A DNA stretch of 12,828 nt from an uncultured Chromatiaceae bacterium (GTDB lineage Bacteria > Pseudomonadota > Gammaproteobacteria > Enterobacterales > Alteromonadaceae). How positions within the stretch are numbered: the first letter of the stretch is position 1; each line of letters begins with the position of its first letter. A model generated the notes under the pieces. The model saw nothing but the letters and a program-made list of their open reading frames with translations. It was not told where the DNA came from and did no database searches. This document shows, piece by piece, positions 7,026 to 12,828 of this stretch. The position numbers were made by a program, and so were the translations under genes. The stretch spans positions 1-12,828 of the forward strand of contig CAMLNG010000053.1 of the NCBI GenBank assembly GCA_946481195.1, read 5' to 3'.

Positions 7026-7841
7026 TCATTCCAGCACCCAGCCAAATTCATTTAAAATGGCCCGGTGTTCAGGCCCGCCATACACCTGATACCAGGCATG
7101 TCTGAGCCGTTCCCGCACCGTAAAAGGTACGCCTTTGCGGCTGGCAACTATGTACACCGGATTGCTGTATAGCCGAAAGGCGATCTTATAACGCGCGGCC
7201 AAATCCGGGTAAGTGCGGCTCCATTCCAGATACTGGGTTTTGTCTTCCAGCATGCCCACCACCCGCTCTTTTTGCAGCAAATTCAGTTTTTGCGTCAGGC
7301 TGTTGGCATATTGCAGATAGGGCTGAAACTCAGTCTCCAGGCTTACCTGAGCAAACTCGTCGCCATACCAGGCGTCGCGCAGCACCCCGACTGCCCCTGG
7401 CAACATCAGGATATCACTCAGTTTTTTCACTTTCGGCAGATATTGTTTATCCAGCACCAGCACTGTTTCTTCCAGATAATGCGGGCCGATAAAATCAGCA
7501 TACAACTCGCGCTCTAAGGTGTAAGACATGGTCAGCATCAGATCGATTTTGCCCTCGCGCAGCAAAGCCAGGCTGCGGGGCCATGGGCTGCCGACCACTT
7601 CGAGACTGCAGCCGGCTTTGTCGGTTAATAATTTCAGCAGACGGTGATGTAAATCATACCAACGCGGTAATTGCAGGCCGGCAGCAGCGGTCAGTTCTTT
7701 TGATTCATTCAGGTGCGCCACCAGATGGCAAGGTGCTGGCGCTGTGGTTGTGGCCTGTGCCGGTAGCAGTTCTTCTGCGCCAGCACCCGAGCTCAGGCTG
7801 AATAACCACCACAGACACAGATACCAGAATACTGGCTTCAT
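7026..7841 (-). CDS. Periplasmic substrate-binding protein, SBP_bac_3-like
   Basis: 271-residue exported protein with a signal peptide (hydrophobic WYLCLWWLFSLSS, then SGAGAEE). The mature part follows the polar-amino-acid binding-protein fold: WYDLHHRLLKLLTDKAGCSLEVV, the motif LREGKIDLMLTMSYTLERE (the family's G-x-x-D-x-x-x-x-x-x-x-x-T-x-E-R), a hinge region DFIGPHYLEETVLVLD, and a late KIAFRLYSNPVYIVASRKG. Cys38 and Cys78 may form a disulfide. No ABC permease or ATPase gene adjoins it, so it is an orphan binding protein, as is common in Alteromonadales-like genomes, possibly sensory or scavenging. It overlaps the rmuC stop codon by four bases (ATGA at 7838-7841), indicating translational coupling. 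The ligand is unknown. Confidence 0.87.
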   Translation of the reverse strand: MKPVFWYLCLWWLFSLSSGAGAEELLPAQATTTAPAPCHLVAHLNESKELTAAAGLQLPRWYDLHHRLLKLLTDKAGCSLEVVGSPWPRSLALLREGKIDLMLTMSYTLERELYADFIGPHYLEETVLVLDKQYLPKVKKLSDILMLPGAVGVLRDAWYGDEFAQVSLETEFQPYLQYANSLTQKLNLLQKERVVGMLEDKTQYLEWSRTYPDLAARYKIAFRLYSNPVYIVASRKGVPFTVRERLRHAWYQVYGGPEHRAILNEFGWVLE

Positions 7842-9190
7842 TGCGCGTCCGCCGATAGTTCCAGCCGGGCTTTTTCCACCAGTTGCTGGTCCAGTTCCTG
7901 TTTCACTGCCACACCGAGCTCCTTAAATTCTGCCGCCTGCTTTATCAGATTACCTTTGCCGCTATAAAGTTGCGCTAACGCCTTGTCGTAACTTTCCCGC
8001 GCCTTGTCGAGTTGCTTGCCGACGCCCTGCATCGACTCCAGAAAGGCGGCCAGCTTGGCGTAAAAACGTTCGGCACGCTGCGCCAGTTCCGCACTGTGCT
8101 GATTCTGCTGCTCGAAACGCCACAGCTGCCGCACTATATTCAGGCTGGTCAGCAAAGTGGTTGGTGTCGCCACCAGCACATTGCGTTCCAGCGCTTTTTG
8201 ATACAACAGCGGGTCGTGTTTTAACGCTTCGACATAAGCCGACTCAATCGGAATAAACATAAACACCACTTCCGGCGAATTCAGCCCATCGAGCTGGTAA
8301 TAGCTTTTATCGGCGAGCTCGGCAATCCGATCACTGACGGCCTGACAATGCGCTTTTAACGCTTCGGCCCGTTCCAGATCCTGTTCGGCGTTGACATAAC
8401 GGGTATAGGCCAGCAACGAGGTTTTTGCATCGATCACCAGATGCTTTTGTTGCGGTAAATCAACGATCACATCGGGTCGGCGCCGGCCCTGCTCGGTCTG
8501 AAAACTGACTTCACGCCGGTAATCCACCCCAGGGCGCAGGCCGGAATTCTCCAGCACGTTTTCCAGCATCAGCTCCCCCCAGTTGCCCTGCAGCTTCTTC
8601 TGGCCCTGTAAAGCACTGGTTAAACGCGCAGCCTGATCAGTGATGGCGCTGTTGAGTTTCTGCAGATTCAGCAGTTCGGTTTTCAGTTCGCTGCGCTGTT
8701 TTAAATCTTCAGTGTGGATGGATTCAACTTTGTCTCGAAAGCCTTTCATATCGGCCTGTAACGGATGCAGTAGTTGCAACAGGCTTTGTTGGCTCTGACG
8801 GGCAAACTGTTCGCCCTTTTGCTGCAAAATCTGGTTAGCGAGGTTTTCAAACTCTTGTTTTAGCTGAAGTTTACTGTCCTGCAATAACGCCAGTTGCTGT
8901 TGATACTGGCTTTGTTTTTCACTGAGCAGCACCTGCAGCCGATCGTGTTTTTCTTTTAACCGCAGATAATCCTGTTGCTGCTGACGCACTTCGTCCTGGC
9001 TTTGCTGCAGTTGCATGCGGTGGTCGTTCAATAAAGCCTGCTGATGCTCCAGCTGTGCCTGTTGGCGGATTTGCTGGTCGCTCAGTGCCCGATTGGCCTG
9101 CTGTTGCCGCCACCAGACCACGCCGGCAGCGATGAGACCGGCCAACAGCAGAACTTCCAATGCGAGCCTGACAGTACTGAATTCGTTCAT
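7838..9190 (-). CDS. rmuC: DNA recombination protein RmuC
   Basis: 450-residue RmuC, the usual length. An N-terminal membrane helix (about residues 8-26, LALEVLLLAGLIAAGVVWW) precedes a long Gln-rich coiled coil (about 30-125). The conserved RmuC domain follows, with GNWGELMLENVLENSGLRPG, RRRPDVIVDLPQQKHLVIDA (the nuclease-like PDVIV...DAK core, ending Lys-Thr), FIPIESAYVEAL and VATPTTLLTSLNIV. In E. coli rmuC (yigN) limits inversions at short repeats and is a known LexA-regulated gene; the domain resembles PD-(D/E)xK nucleases. The start at 9190 has TGGAGG just upstream. It heads an operon with the binding-protein and hydrolase genes, and a LexA box overlaps its promoter, so SOS induction is expected. 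Confidence 0.96.
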   Translation of the reverse strand: MNEFSTVRLALEVLLLAGLIAAGVVWWRQQQANRALSDQQIRQQAQLEHQQALLNDHRMQLQQSQDEVRQQQQDYLRLKEKHDRLQVLLSEKQSQYQQQLALLQDSKLQLKQEFENLANQILQQKGEQFARQSQQSLLQLLHPLQADMKGFRDKVESIHTEDLKQRSELKTELLNLQKLNSAITDQAARLTSALQGQKKLQGNWGELMLENVLENSGLRPGVDYRREVSFQTEQGRRRPDVIVDLPQQKHLVIDAKTSLLAYTRYVNAEQDLERAEALKAHCQAVSDRIAELADKSYYQLDGLNSPEVVFMFIPIESAYVEALKHDPLLYQKALERNVLVATPTTLLTSLNIVRQLWRFEQQNQHSAELAQRAERFYAKLAAFLESMQGVGKQLDKARESYDKALAQLYSGKGNLIKQAAEFKELGVAVKQELDQQLVEKARLELSADAQ

Positions 9191-9222
9191 TTTGCCTCCA
9201 CTTCAATGGGTTAGCACAAGCA

Positions 9223-9238
9223 CTGTATTACTATACAG
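9223..9238. promoter_or_regulatory. LexA (SOS) box upstream of rmuC
   Basis: CTGTATTACTATACAG is an exact CTGT-N8-ACAG, the gammaproteobacterial LexA operator core; the six outer bases on each side form a perfect dyad (CTGTAT/ATACAG). It covers the rmuC -10 hexamer, a position at which bound LexA would block transcription. The E. coli orthologue yigN is a known SOS gene, which supports the reading. Confidence 0.85.
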
Positions 9239-9257
9239 CTTTTTAAGCTGATGTCTT
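9230..9257 (-). promoter_or_regulatory. Promoter of the rmuC operon
   Basis: Minus-strand AAGACA (-35, 9252-9257) and TATAGT (-10, 9230-9235) with a 16-nt spacer, 39 bp upstream of the rmuC start. The -10 lies inside the LexA box. The spacer holds a further dyad AGCTT-3nt-AAGCT. Confidence 0.55.
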
Positions 9258-9282
9258 GTCTGTGCTGACCGGTTTGTGTCAG

Positions 9283-9311
9283 TTGGCGCTAAAACGAAAA
9301 TCGGCTAGGCT
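9283..9311 (+). promoter_or_regulatory. Possible promoter of the DUF1801 gene
   Basis: TTGGCG (9283-9288) and TAGGCT (9306-9311) with a 17-nt A-rich spacer, 34 bp before the start codon. The hexamers are only moderate matches, so this is tentative. Confidence 0.35.
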
Positions 9312-9345
9312 GGCTTGTTTAGCCATATTTCTGCAAGAGGCTTTT

Positions 9346-9768
9346 ATGCCAGCCAATAAAACTATCGCTACTGAAGCACAGGTTACAGATTATCTGGCCA
9401 CTATCGCAGATCCGCAGCGCCGGGCGGATTGTAAGCAGCTGGTGCAGTTGATGCAGGAGATCTCGGGTTTTGACGCCGTGATGTGGGGCCCTGCTATCGT
9501 TGGTTTTGGTCAGTACCATTATCGTTACGACAGTGGCCGCGAAGGAGACATGTGTCTGGTGGGTTTTTCCAGCCGAAAAACCGATATCAGTATTTATCTG
9601 CTGGCTGAAGACGAGCAGCAGCAACAGCTGCTGACGCAGCTGGGTAAACATAAAATGGGCAAATCTTGCCTGTCAGTACGACGCCTCAGCGATATCAACC
9701 TGCAGGTGCTGCGGCAGCTCCTGCAAGGCGCCATCACCACGATGCAACAGCGCTATCCGGGCAGCTAA
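9346..9768 (+). CDS. DUF1801 domain-containing protein
   Basis: 140-residue cytoplasmic protein of the DUF1801 (YdhG-like) family, of unknown biochemical role. Visible family features are ADPQRRADCKQLVQLMQE, the SGFDAVMWGPAIVGFGQYHY segment, GDMCLVGFSSRKTDISIYLL, and the Lys-Gly region LGKHKMGKSCLSVRRLSDIN near the C-terminus. It fills the small single-domain form. ATG at 9346 is chosen for the AAGAGG ribosome site (9335-9340, 5-nt spacer); an in-frame start at 9256 would add 30 residues across the promoter region and is rejected. It is divergent from rmuC and ends 23 bp from the convergent DedA gene, with no strong terminator between them. Confidence 0.88.
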   Translation: MPANKTIATEAQVTDYLATIADPQRRADCKQLVQLMQEISGFDAVMWGPAIVGFGQYHYRYDSGREGDMCLVGFSSRKTDISIYLLAEDEQQQQLLTQLGKHKMGKSCLSVRRLSDINLQVLRQLLQGAITTMQQRYPGS

Positions 9769-9791
9769 CAGGCTTGGAGTTAAGCGAGCTT

Positions 9792-10436
9792 TCAGCCGCG
9801 GGCCGGCTTGCGCATCAGCCGGTACACGATAGCCAGCACTGCGACGACAAAAAGCCCCAGCGAGACCAGCACCAAACCTTTGCCCAGTAACTGATGATAT
9901 TGCATCAGAAACGGCAGTTTCATCAGTGTCTCACTGGCCAGGCTCAGCACAAAGGTCCAACACCAGGCGCTGACCAGGCTGATCATCGTTACATGCAGGA
10001 AAGTCAGCCGCGTCATGCCCATCATCATCGGGGTCAAGACGCGGACAAAAGGAATAAAACGCGAAGAAAACATCGCCAGCAAGCCATGTCGCTCCAGCAG
10101 CGAAGTTGCGCGCGGCAGGCTGTTGTCAGGCACTATGCGCCCGATGTGATGCATAAAGCGGGTATGGGCCAGCGCATAACCCTGCCAGTAAGCGAGCAAG
10201 CTGCCAAGCCCTGCCGCCAGTGGCATATACAGATACACCACTTCCGGCTCAATCACATTGGCCGCCATCAGGCCACCGGCCATCAGCACCAGACTGTCGC
10301 CCGGTAAAGGCAAAAAAACAAAAGCTGATTCGAGAAACAAAATCAGTAATAAACACCAAATCAGCAAATCCACTTTCCCCAGCTGGATCAGCTGATCAAA
10401 ATTCTGGTGCCAGATCGCCATGAGCATTTCTTGCAT
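9792..10436 (-). CDS. DedA-family membrane protein
   Basis: 214-residue inner-membrane protein of the DedA (VTT/SNARE-associated) family, whose members move or flip lipid carriers such as undecaprenyl phosphate or phosphatidylethanolamine and support proton-motive-force balance. Motifs: FLESAFVFLPLPGDSLVLMA (residues about 34-53) and SSRFIPFVRVLTPMMMGMTR (about 124-143). Glu36, Asp47, Arg126 and Arg132 line up with residues reported as essential in E. coli YqjA/YghB (Glu39, Asp51, Arg130, Arg136). Two C-terminal helices end in a basic tail (RLMRKPARG). The ATG at 10436 has AGAGGA ten nt upstream, slightly far but acceptable; the alternatives at residues 4 and 6 have no better site. Which DedA subgroup it belongs to is not resolved here. 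Confidence 0.9.
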   Translation of the reverse strand: MQEMLMAIWHQNFDQLIQLGKVDLLIWCLLLILFLESAFVFLPLPGDSLVLMAGGLMAANVIEPEVVYLYMPLAAGLGSLLAYWQGYALAHTRFMHHIGRIVPDNSLPRATSLLERHGLLAMFSSRFIPFVRVLTPMMMGMTRLTFLHVTMISLVSAWCWTFVLSLASETLMKLPFLMQYHQLLGKGLVLVSLGLFVVAVLAIVYRLMRKPARG

Positions 10437-10775
10437 CGACTGCGGTTCCTCTGGAGGGCAGAAAAGGTCTGCCGCGGAATCTGGTGGGTTACATCCGGCC
10501 TACAGCCCGTGACCCTGCGCCATCTTTCCGGTCAAAAACAAACAGCTGAGAAATAGCTGTGCAAAGGCCGACTTTTTAGCGGCTGGCCAGCCATTCGTCA
10601 AACAAAGTTTTTTGGCTAAGGCGCTGCAAGCTCAGCTGTTTTTCCAGCGTACGAGCCTAAAAGACAGACATTTTATTGATTTGCAAAGCAAAAAATTGTC
10701 AGGCCACCCCGAATTGCCGGACATCAGTGCCGGGCAAAAAAAAGCGCACTCAGCACACTCAGTGCGCGCCATCTC
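10437..10775. other. Intergenic region between DedA and gorA promoter, no supported gene
   Basis: About 340 bp without a convincing gene. It holds a REP-like segment (ACATCCGGCCTACAG, 10491-10505), a stem-loop ACAGCT-7nt-AGCTGT (10542-10560), a perfect 12-bp palindrome GGCTGGCCAGCC (10581-10592), and a minus-facing terminator (10736-10767). A 63-codon plus-strand frame at 10612 has no ribosome site or family likeness. No clear DedA promoter was found; a TTGACC at 10530-10535 (minus) lacks a good -10 partner. Confidence 0.6.
10736..10767 (-). terminator. Minus-facing Rho-independent terminator with no visible gene upstream
   Basis: Stem GCGCACT (10744-10750) with AGTGCGC (10761-10767), 10-nt loop, followed on the minus strand by eight T (10736-10743). 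Only about 69 bp separate it from the start of the divergent gorA, so it has no annotated minus-strand gene to end. Confidence 0.65.
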
Positions 10776-10804
10776 TTGTTTTTCGCCGCTTGCGTCCCTA
10801 TAAA
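10776..10804 (+). promoter_or_regulatory. Sigma-70-type promoter of gorA
   Basis: TTGTTT (10776-10781) and TATAAA (10799-10804) with an ideal 17-nt spacer; the -10 matches the consensus at five of six positions. It predicts a leader of roughly 25 nt before the ATG at 10837, which itself has only a weak ribosome site (CTGGGC). Confidence 0.6.
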
Positions 10805-10836
10805 TCAAATCTGTTATTGGCTAACTGGGCAACATC

Positions 10837-12186
10837 ATGACCCGACATTTTGACTATATCGCCATCGGTGGCGGCAGCGGCGGTATCGCCAGCGTTAACA
10901 GAGCTGCCAGCTACGGTAAAAACTGTGCAATTGTTGAAGCGAAAGCTTTAGGCGGCACTTGTGTTAATGTCGGTTGCGTACCGAAAAAAGCCATGTGGTT
11001 TGCAGGTCAGATTGCCGATGCGCTGAAGCTGGCGCCGGATTATGGCTATGACGTGCAGGCTCCTGCTTTAGACTGGGGCCGGCTGGTGCAAAGCCGCGAA
11101 GCGTATATCTCACGCATTCACGGCTCTTACGAACGCGTGCTGGGTAAAAACCAAATCACCGTGATCAAAGGTTTTGCCCGTTTTGTTGATGCTCATACCA
11201 TTGAAGTCGACGGCGAACTTTACAGCGCCGACCATATCAGCATCGCCACCGGCGGCGTACCGGCCTGGCCGGCCATTCCAGGGGCCGACCTTGGCATCGA
11301 CAGTGACGGCTTTTTTGCGCTGGACCATTGCCCGAAACGCGTCGCCGTCGTCGGTGCCGGTTATATCGCGGTGGAAATTGCCGGCGTATTGCAGGCGCTT
11401 GGCAGTGAAACGCATTTACTGGTGCGTCACGACAAAGCGCTGCGTAGTTTTGACACCATGCTGTCCGACACTTTACATCAGCTGATGCAGCACAACGGCA
11501 TTCAGGTGCATTCACATACTGAAGTGACAGCTGTCAGCCGCGAAGCCGATGGCTCTTTACTGTTGCAACTCAATACCGGCCATGCGCTGCAGGTTGATTG
11601 CCTGATTTGGGCTATTGGCCGCACGCCGAATACACAAAATCTGAATCTGGCTGCCGCTGGCGTCGAAACTGATGCGCAGGGTTTTATTCCGACCGACAAA
11701 TACCAGAACACCAATGTGCCGGGCATTTATGCCATCGGCGATAACACCGGCCGGCTGGCCTTAACACCGGTTGCAGTCGCCGCAGGCCGGCGTTTATCCG
11801 AGCGCTTGTTTAACGGTAAAACCGATGAGCACCTGAACTACGACTTAGTGCCCACTGTGGTGTTTTCCCACCCGCCGATTGGCACTGTAGGCAAAACTGA
11901 GGCCGAAGCCCGCGCGGAATATGGCGATGCTGCGGTCAAAGTCTATAACAGCGAATTCACGGCGATGTACCGCGCCCTGACCTCGCACCGCGAACCAACC
12001 CGGATGAAACTGGTCTGTGCCGGCCCAGAGCAAAAAGTGGTAGGCCTGCATGTAATAGGCTACGCCGCTGACGAGATGCTGCAAGGCTTTGCCGTCGCCA
12101 TCAAAATGGGCGCGACTAAAGCCGATTTTGATAATTGTGTGGCTATTCATCCAACCAGCGCCGAAGAGTTTGTGACAATGCGCTGA
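10837..12186 (+). CDS. gorA: Glutathione-disulfide reductase
   Basis: 449-residue flavoenzyme that reduces GSSG to two GSH with NADPH in the cytoplasm; nearly the same length as E. coli Gor and similar along its whole length. Visible in order: FAD-binding GGGSGG (residues 11-16), the redox-active disulfide Cys42/Cys47 in GGTCVNVGC, a second FAD segment IATGG (136-140), the NADPH-binding GAGYIA (173-178) with Arg197 and Arg203 that select NADPH over NADH, a third FAD motif YAIGDNTG, and the C-terminal dimer-interface catalytic pair His438 and Glu443 in HPTSAEE. All key residues are intact. A clear promoter lies upstream. No strong terminator follows, so some read-through into the 12301 gene is possible. 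The nearby ArsR-type regulator echoes the gor-ars linkage of E. coli. Confidence 0.97.
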   Translation: MTRHFDYIAIGGGSGGIASVNRAASYGKNCAIVEAKALGGTCVNVGCVPKKAMWFAGQIADALKLAPDYGYDVQAPALDWGRLVQSREAYISRIHGSYERVLGKNQITVIKGFARFVDAHTIEVDGELYSADHISIATGGVPAWPAIPGADLGIDSDGFFALDHCPKRVAVVGAGYIAVEIAGVLQALGSETHLLVRHDKALRSFDTMLSDTLHQLMQHNGIQVHSHTEVTAVSREADGSLLLQLNTGHALQVDCLIWAIGRTPNTQNLNLAAAGVETDAQGFIPTDKYQNTNVPGIYAIGDNTGRLALTPVAVAAGRRLSERLFNGKTDEHLNYDLVPTVVFSHPPIGTVGKTEAEARAEYGDAAVKVYNSEFTAMYRALTSHREPTRMKLVCAGPEQKVVGLHVIGYAADEMLQGFAVAIKMGATKADFDNCVAIHPTSAEEFVTMR

Positions 12187-12228
12187 TAAATAGTCTTCTG
12201 TGCCCAAATCAGGTTGCAGTTCTGCCAA

Positions 12229-12276
12229 TGCCAGCTAGCTTTGAAGAGCTAGCTCTGAAGAGAGAGCCGGCTGGCA
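12229..12276. repeat. Hairpin holding a 14-bp tandem repeat, upstream of the 12301 gene
   Basis: Outer stem TGCCAGC (12229-12235) / GCTGGCA (12270-12276). Inside are two adjacent 14-bp units, GCTAGCTTTGAAGA (12234-12247) and GCTAGCTCTGAAGA (12248-12261), differing at one base and each starting with the palindrome GCTAGC. No T-run follows, so it is unlikely to be a gorA terminator. The first unit overlaps a possible -10 (TAGCTT, with TTGCAG 16 nt upstream at 12214), suggesting an operator for the 12301 gene. Confidence 0.5.
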
Positions 12277-12300
12277 GCAATTTCAACCAGGGGCACGACA

Positions 12301-12633
12301 ATGGATATCAAGGACGGTGAGTTTCAGGGCGGAGCCTCAGGTGCGGGCGTCACCACTTTGGGTCAGGTGATGATCGAACGGGAAAAAACCAAAAGATTAT
12401 TAATTGGCGCCTCTTGTGTGTTTCTGATCATCGCCGCATTAGTGCTGGTGTTTGCGCCAGCTGAAAAACAACAACTGTCTTATATTCTGGGTGCTGCGTT
12501 GCTGCTGATGGCAATGGGCGCAATAGGCGCCACCCGCTTTAAAATTACAGTTCCAGGTATCAGTATTGATACTCAGGCTTCGGCCGGGCAATCGACAGAA
12601 AAACCGCCACAGCCACGACCGCCGGTTGCCTGA
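12301..12633 (+). CDS. Small two-TM membrane protein, unrecognised
   Basis: 110-residue protein of no family I recognise. It has a Gly-rich N-terminus (GEFQGGASGAGVTTLG), a charged segment (MIEREKTKR), two hydrophobic helices at about residues 33-52 and 60-77 joined by a short loop APAEKQQ, a short segment RFKITVPGISID, and a Pro-rich tail (KPPQPRPPVA). By the positive-inside rule the KTKR before helix 1 suggests both ends are cytoplasmic. The start is supported by AGGGG (12289-12293) seven nt upstream. It lies 114 bp after gorA on the same strand and ends two bp from the convergent ArsR gene. Coding is likely from the ribosome site, clean frame and membrane pattern; the function is unknown. 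Confidence 0.7.
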   Translation: MDIKDGEFQGGASGAGVTTLGQVMIEREKTKRLLIGASCVFLIIAALVLVFAPAEKQQLSYILGAALLLMAMGAIGATRFKITVPGISIDTQASAGQSTEKPPQPRPPVA

Positions 12634-12635
12634 TG

Positions 12636-12828
12636 TCAGCATTGATTGCAGTTGTCTGTAACTCTCGGTGCCTGAACAGCACTGCAACATTCCGCCATTA
12701 AAAACTCCAGCAGCCGGCTCATCGCTGTAAACTCCAGCTTGCACCATAAAGTGCGGCCATCGCGGGTTTGTTGCATCAGGCCGACTTTACTCATCCGGCT
12801 TAAATGATGCGACAAGGTCGAACCCGGG
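12636..12828 (-). CDS. ArsR/SmtB-family regulator, C-terminal part (5' end outside window)
   Basis: The last 63 residues of a metal/metalloid-type repressor; the N-terminal part lies past the right edge. The visible start, STLSHHLSRMSKVGLMQQ, is the ArsR recognition helix, followed by the beta-wing TRDGRTLWCKL and the dimer helix SRLLEFLMAECC. The tail is unusually Cys-rich for its size: a vicinal Cys pair (visible residues 47-48) plus Cys60 and Cys63 at the very C-terminus. In Acidithiobacillus ferrooxidans ArsR, three C-terminal cysteines including a vicinal pair bind As(III), so an arsenic-type sensor is plausible. The usual ArsR cysteine motif in helix 3 cannot be checked because it is outside the window. 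The gene is convergent with the 12301 gene, two bp apart, so their 3' ends almost touch. Confidence 0.85.
   Translation of the reverse strand, partial: PGSTLSHHLSRMSKVGLMQQTRDGRTLWCKLEFTAMSRLLEFLMAECCSAVQAPRVTDNCNQC

Noticed and set aside
9256..9345. N-terminal extension of the DUF1801 protein
   Set aside because: It would overlap the promoter region, and the family's conserved start fits the ATG at 9346.
10576..10656. 26-codon minus-strand stretch reading ARTLEKQLSLQRLSQKTLFD… that looks like a gene's C-terminal helix
   Set aside because: A stop codon (TAG) lies directly before it in frame and it is too short to separate from chance; at most a decayed remnant.
10612..10803. 63-codon plus-strand frame upstream of gorA
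   Set aside because: No ribosome site; it crosses the terminator hairpin and gorA -35; no family likeness.

Overview
The window looks like chromosomal DNA of a free-living, moderately GC-rich gammaproteobacterium, probably in the Rheinheimera/Alishewanella/Alteromonadales neighbourhood. This rests on a GorA very close to the enterobacterial enzyme, a prolyl-oligopeptidase lipoprotein typical of marine or freshwater gammaproteobacteria, a consensus gammaproteobacterial LexA box, and general gene style. The genus is an inference. No transposase, integrase, phage gene, tRNA, rRNA or CRISPR array was seen.

Layout, left to right. (1) 1-671: 5' part of an MFS transporter gene (minus strand, running off the left edge). 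(2) 800-2414: a LysR-type regulator (minus) divergent from a small exported protein (plus), with an inverted repeat in the 79-bp gap. (3) 2491-4668: an S9A prolyl oligopeptidase lipoprotein (minus) with a clear promoter and Rho-independent terminator. (4) 4848-5732: an EamA/DMT permease (minus). (5) 5733-6502: a 770-bp gene-free stretch, mostly filled by two inverted copies (about 295 bp each) of a highly structured repeat. (6) 6503-9190: a minus-strand operon rmuC - periplasmic binding protein - small alpha/beta hydrolase, headed by a promoter whose -10 lies under a perfect LexA (SOS) box. (7) 9346-9768: a DUF1801-type protein (plus), convergent with (8) a DedA membrane protein at 9792-10436 (minus). 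(9) 10437-10836: a 400-bp intergenic region with an unexplained minus-facing terminator and a good promoter for (10) gorA, glutathione reductase (10837-12186, plus). (11) 12301-12633: an unrecognised small two-TM protein, convergent with (12) the C-terminal part of an ArsR-family repressor with a cysteine-rich tail (minus, running off the right edge).

Functionally this is mostly core housekeeping: DNA-damage response (rmuC operon), membrane homeostasis (DedA), thiol redox (GorA, near an arsenic-type regulator), peptide degradation (POP) and two transporters.

The strongest candidate for something undescribed is the repeat pair at 5831-6502. The two copies differ at many positions, yet the differences inside three nested stems are compensatory, while the loops between the stems stay identical or nearly so. 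That pattern indicates selection on RNA or single-stranded DNA structure. The second most useful observation is the LexA box, which predicts that the binding-protein and hydrolase genes downstream of rmuC are co-induced by DNA damage.
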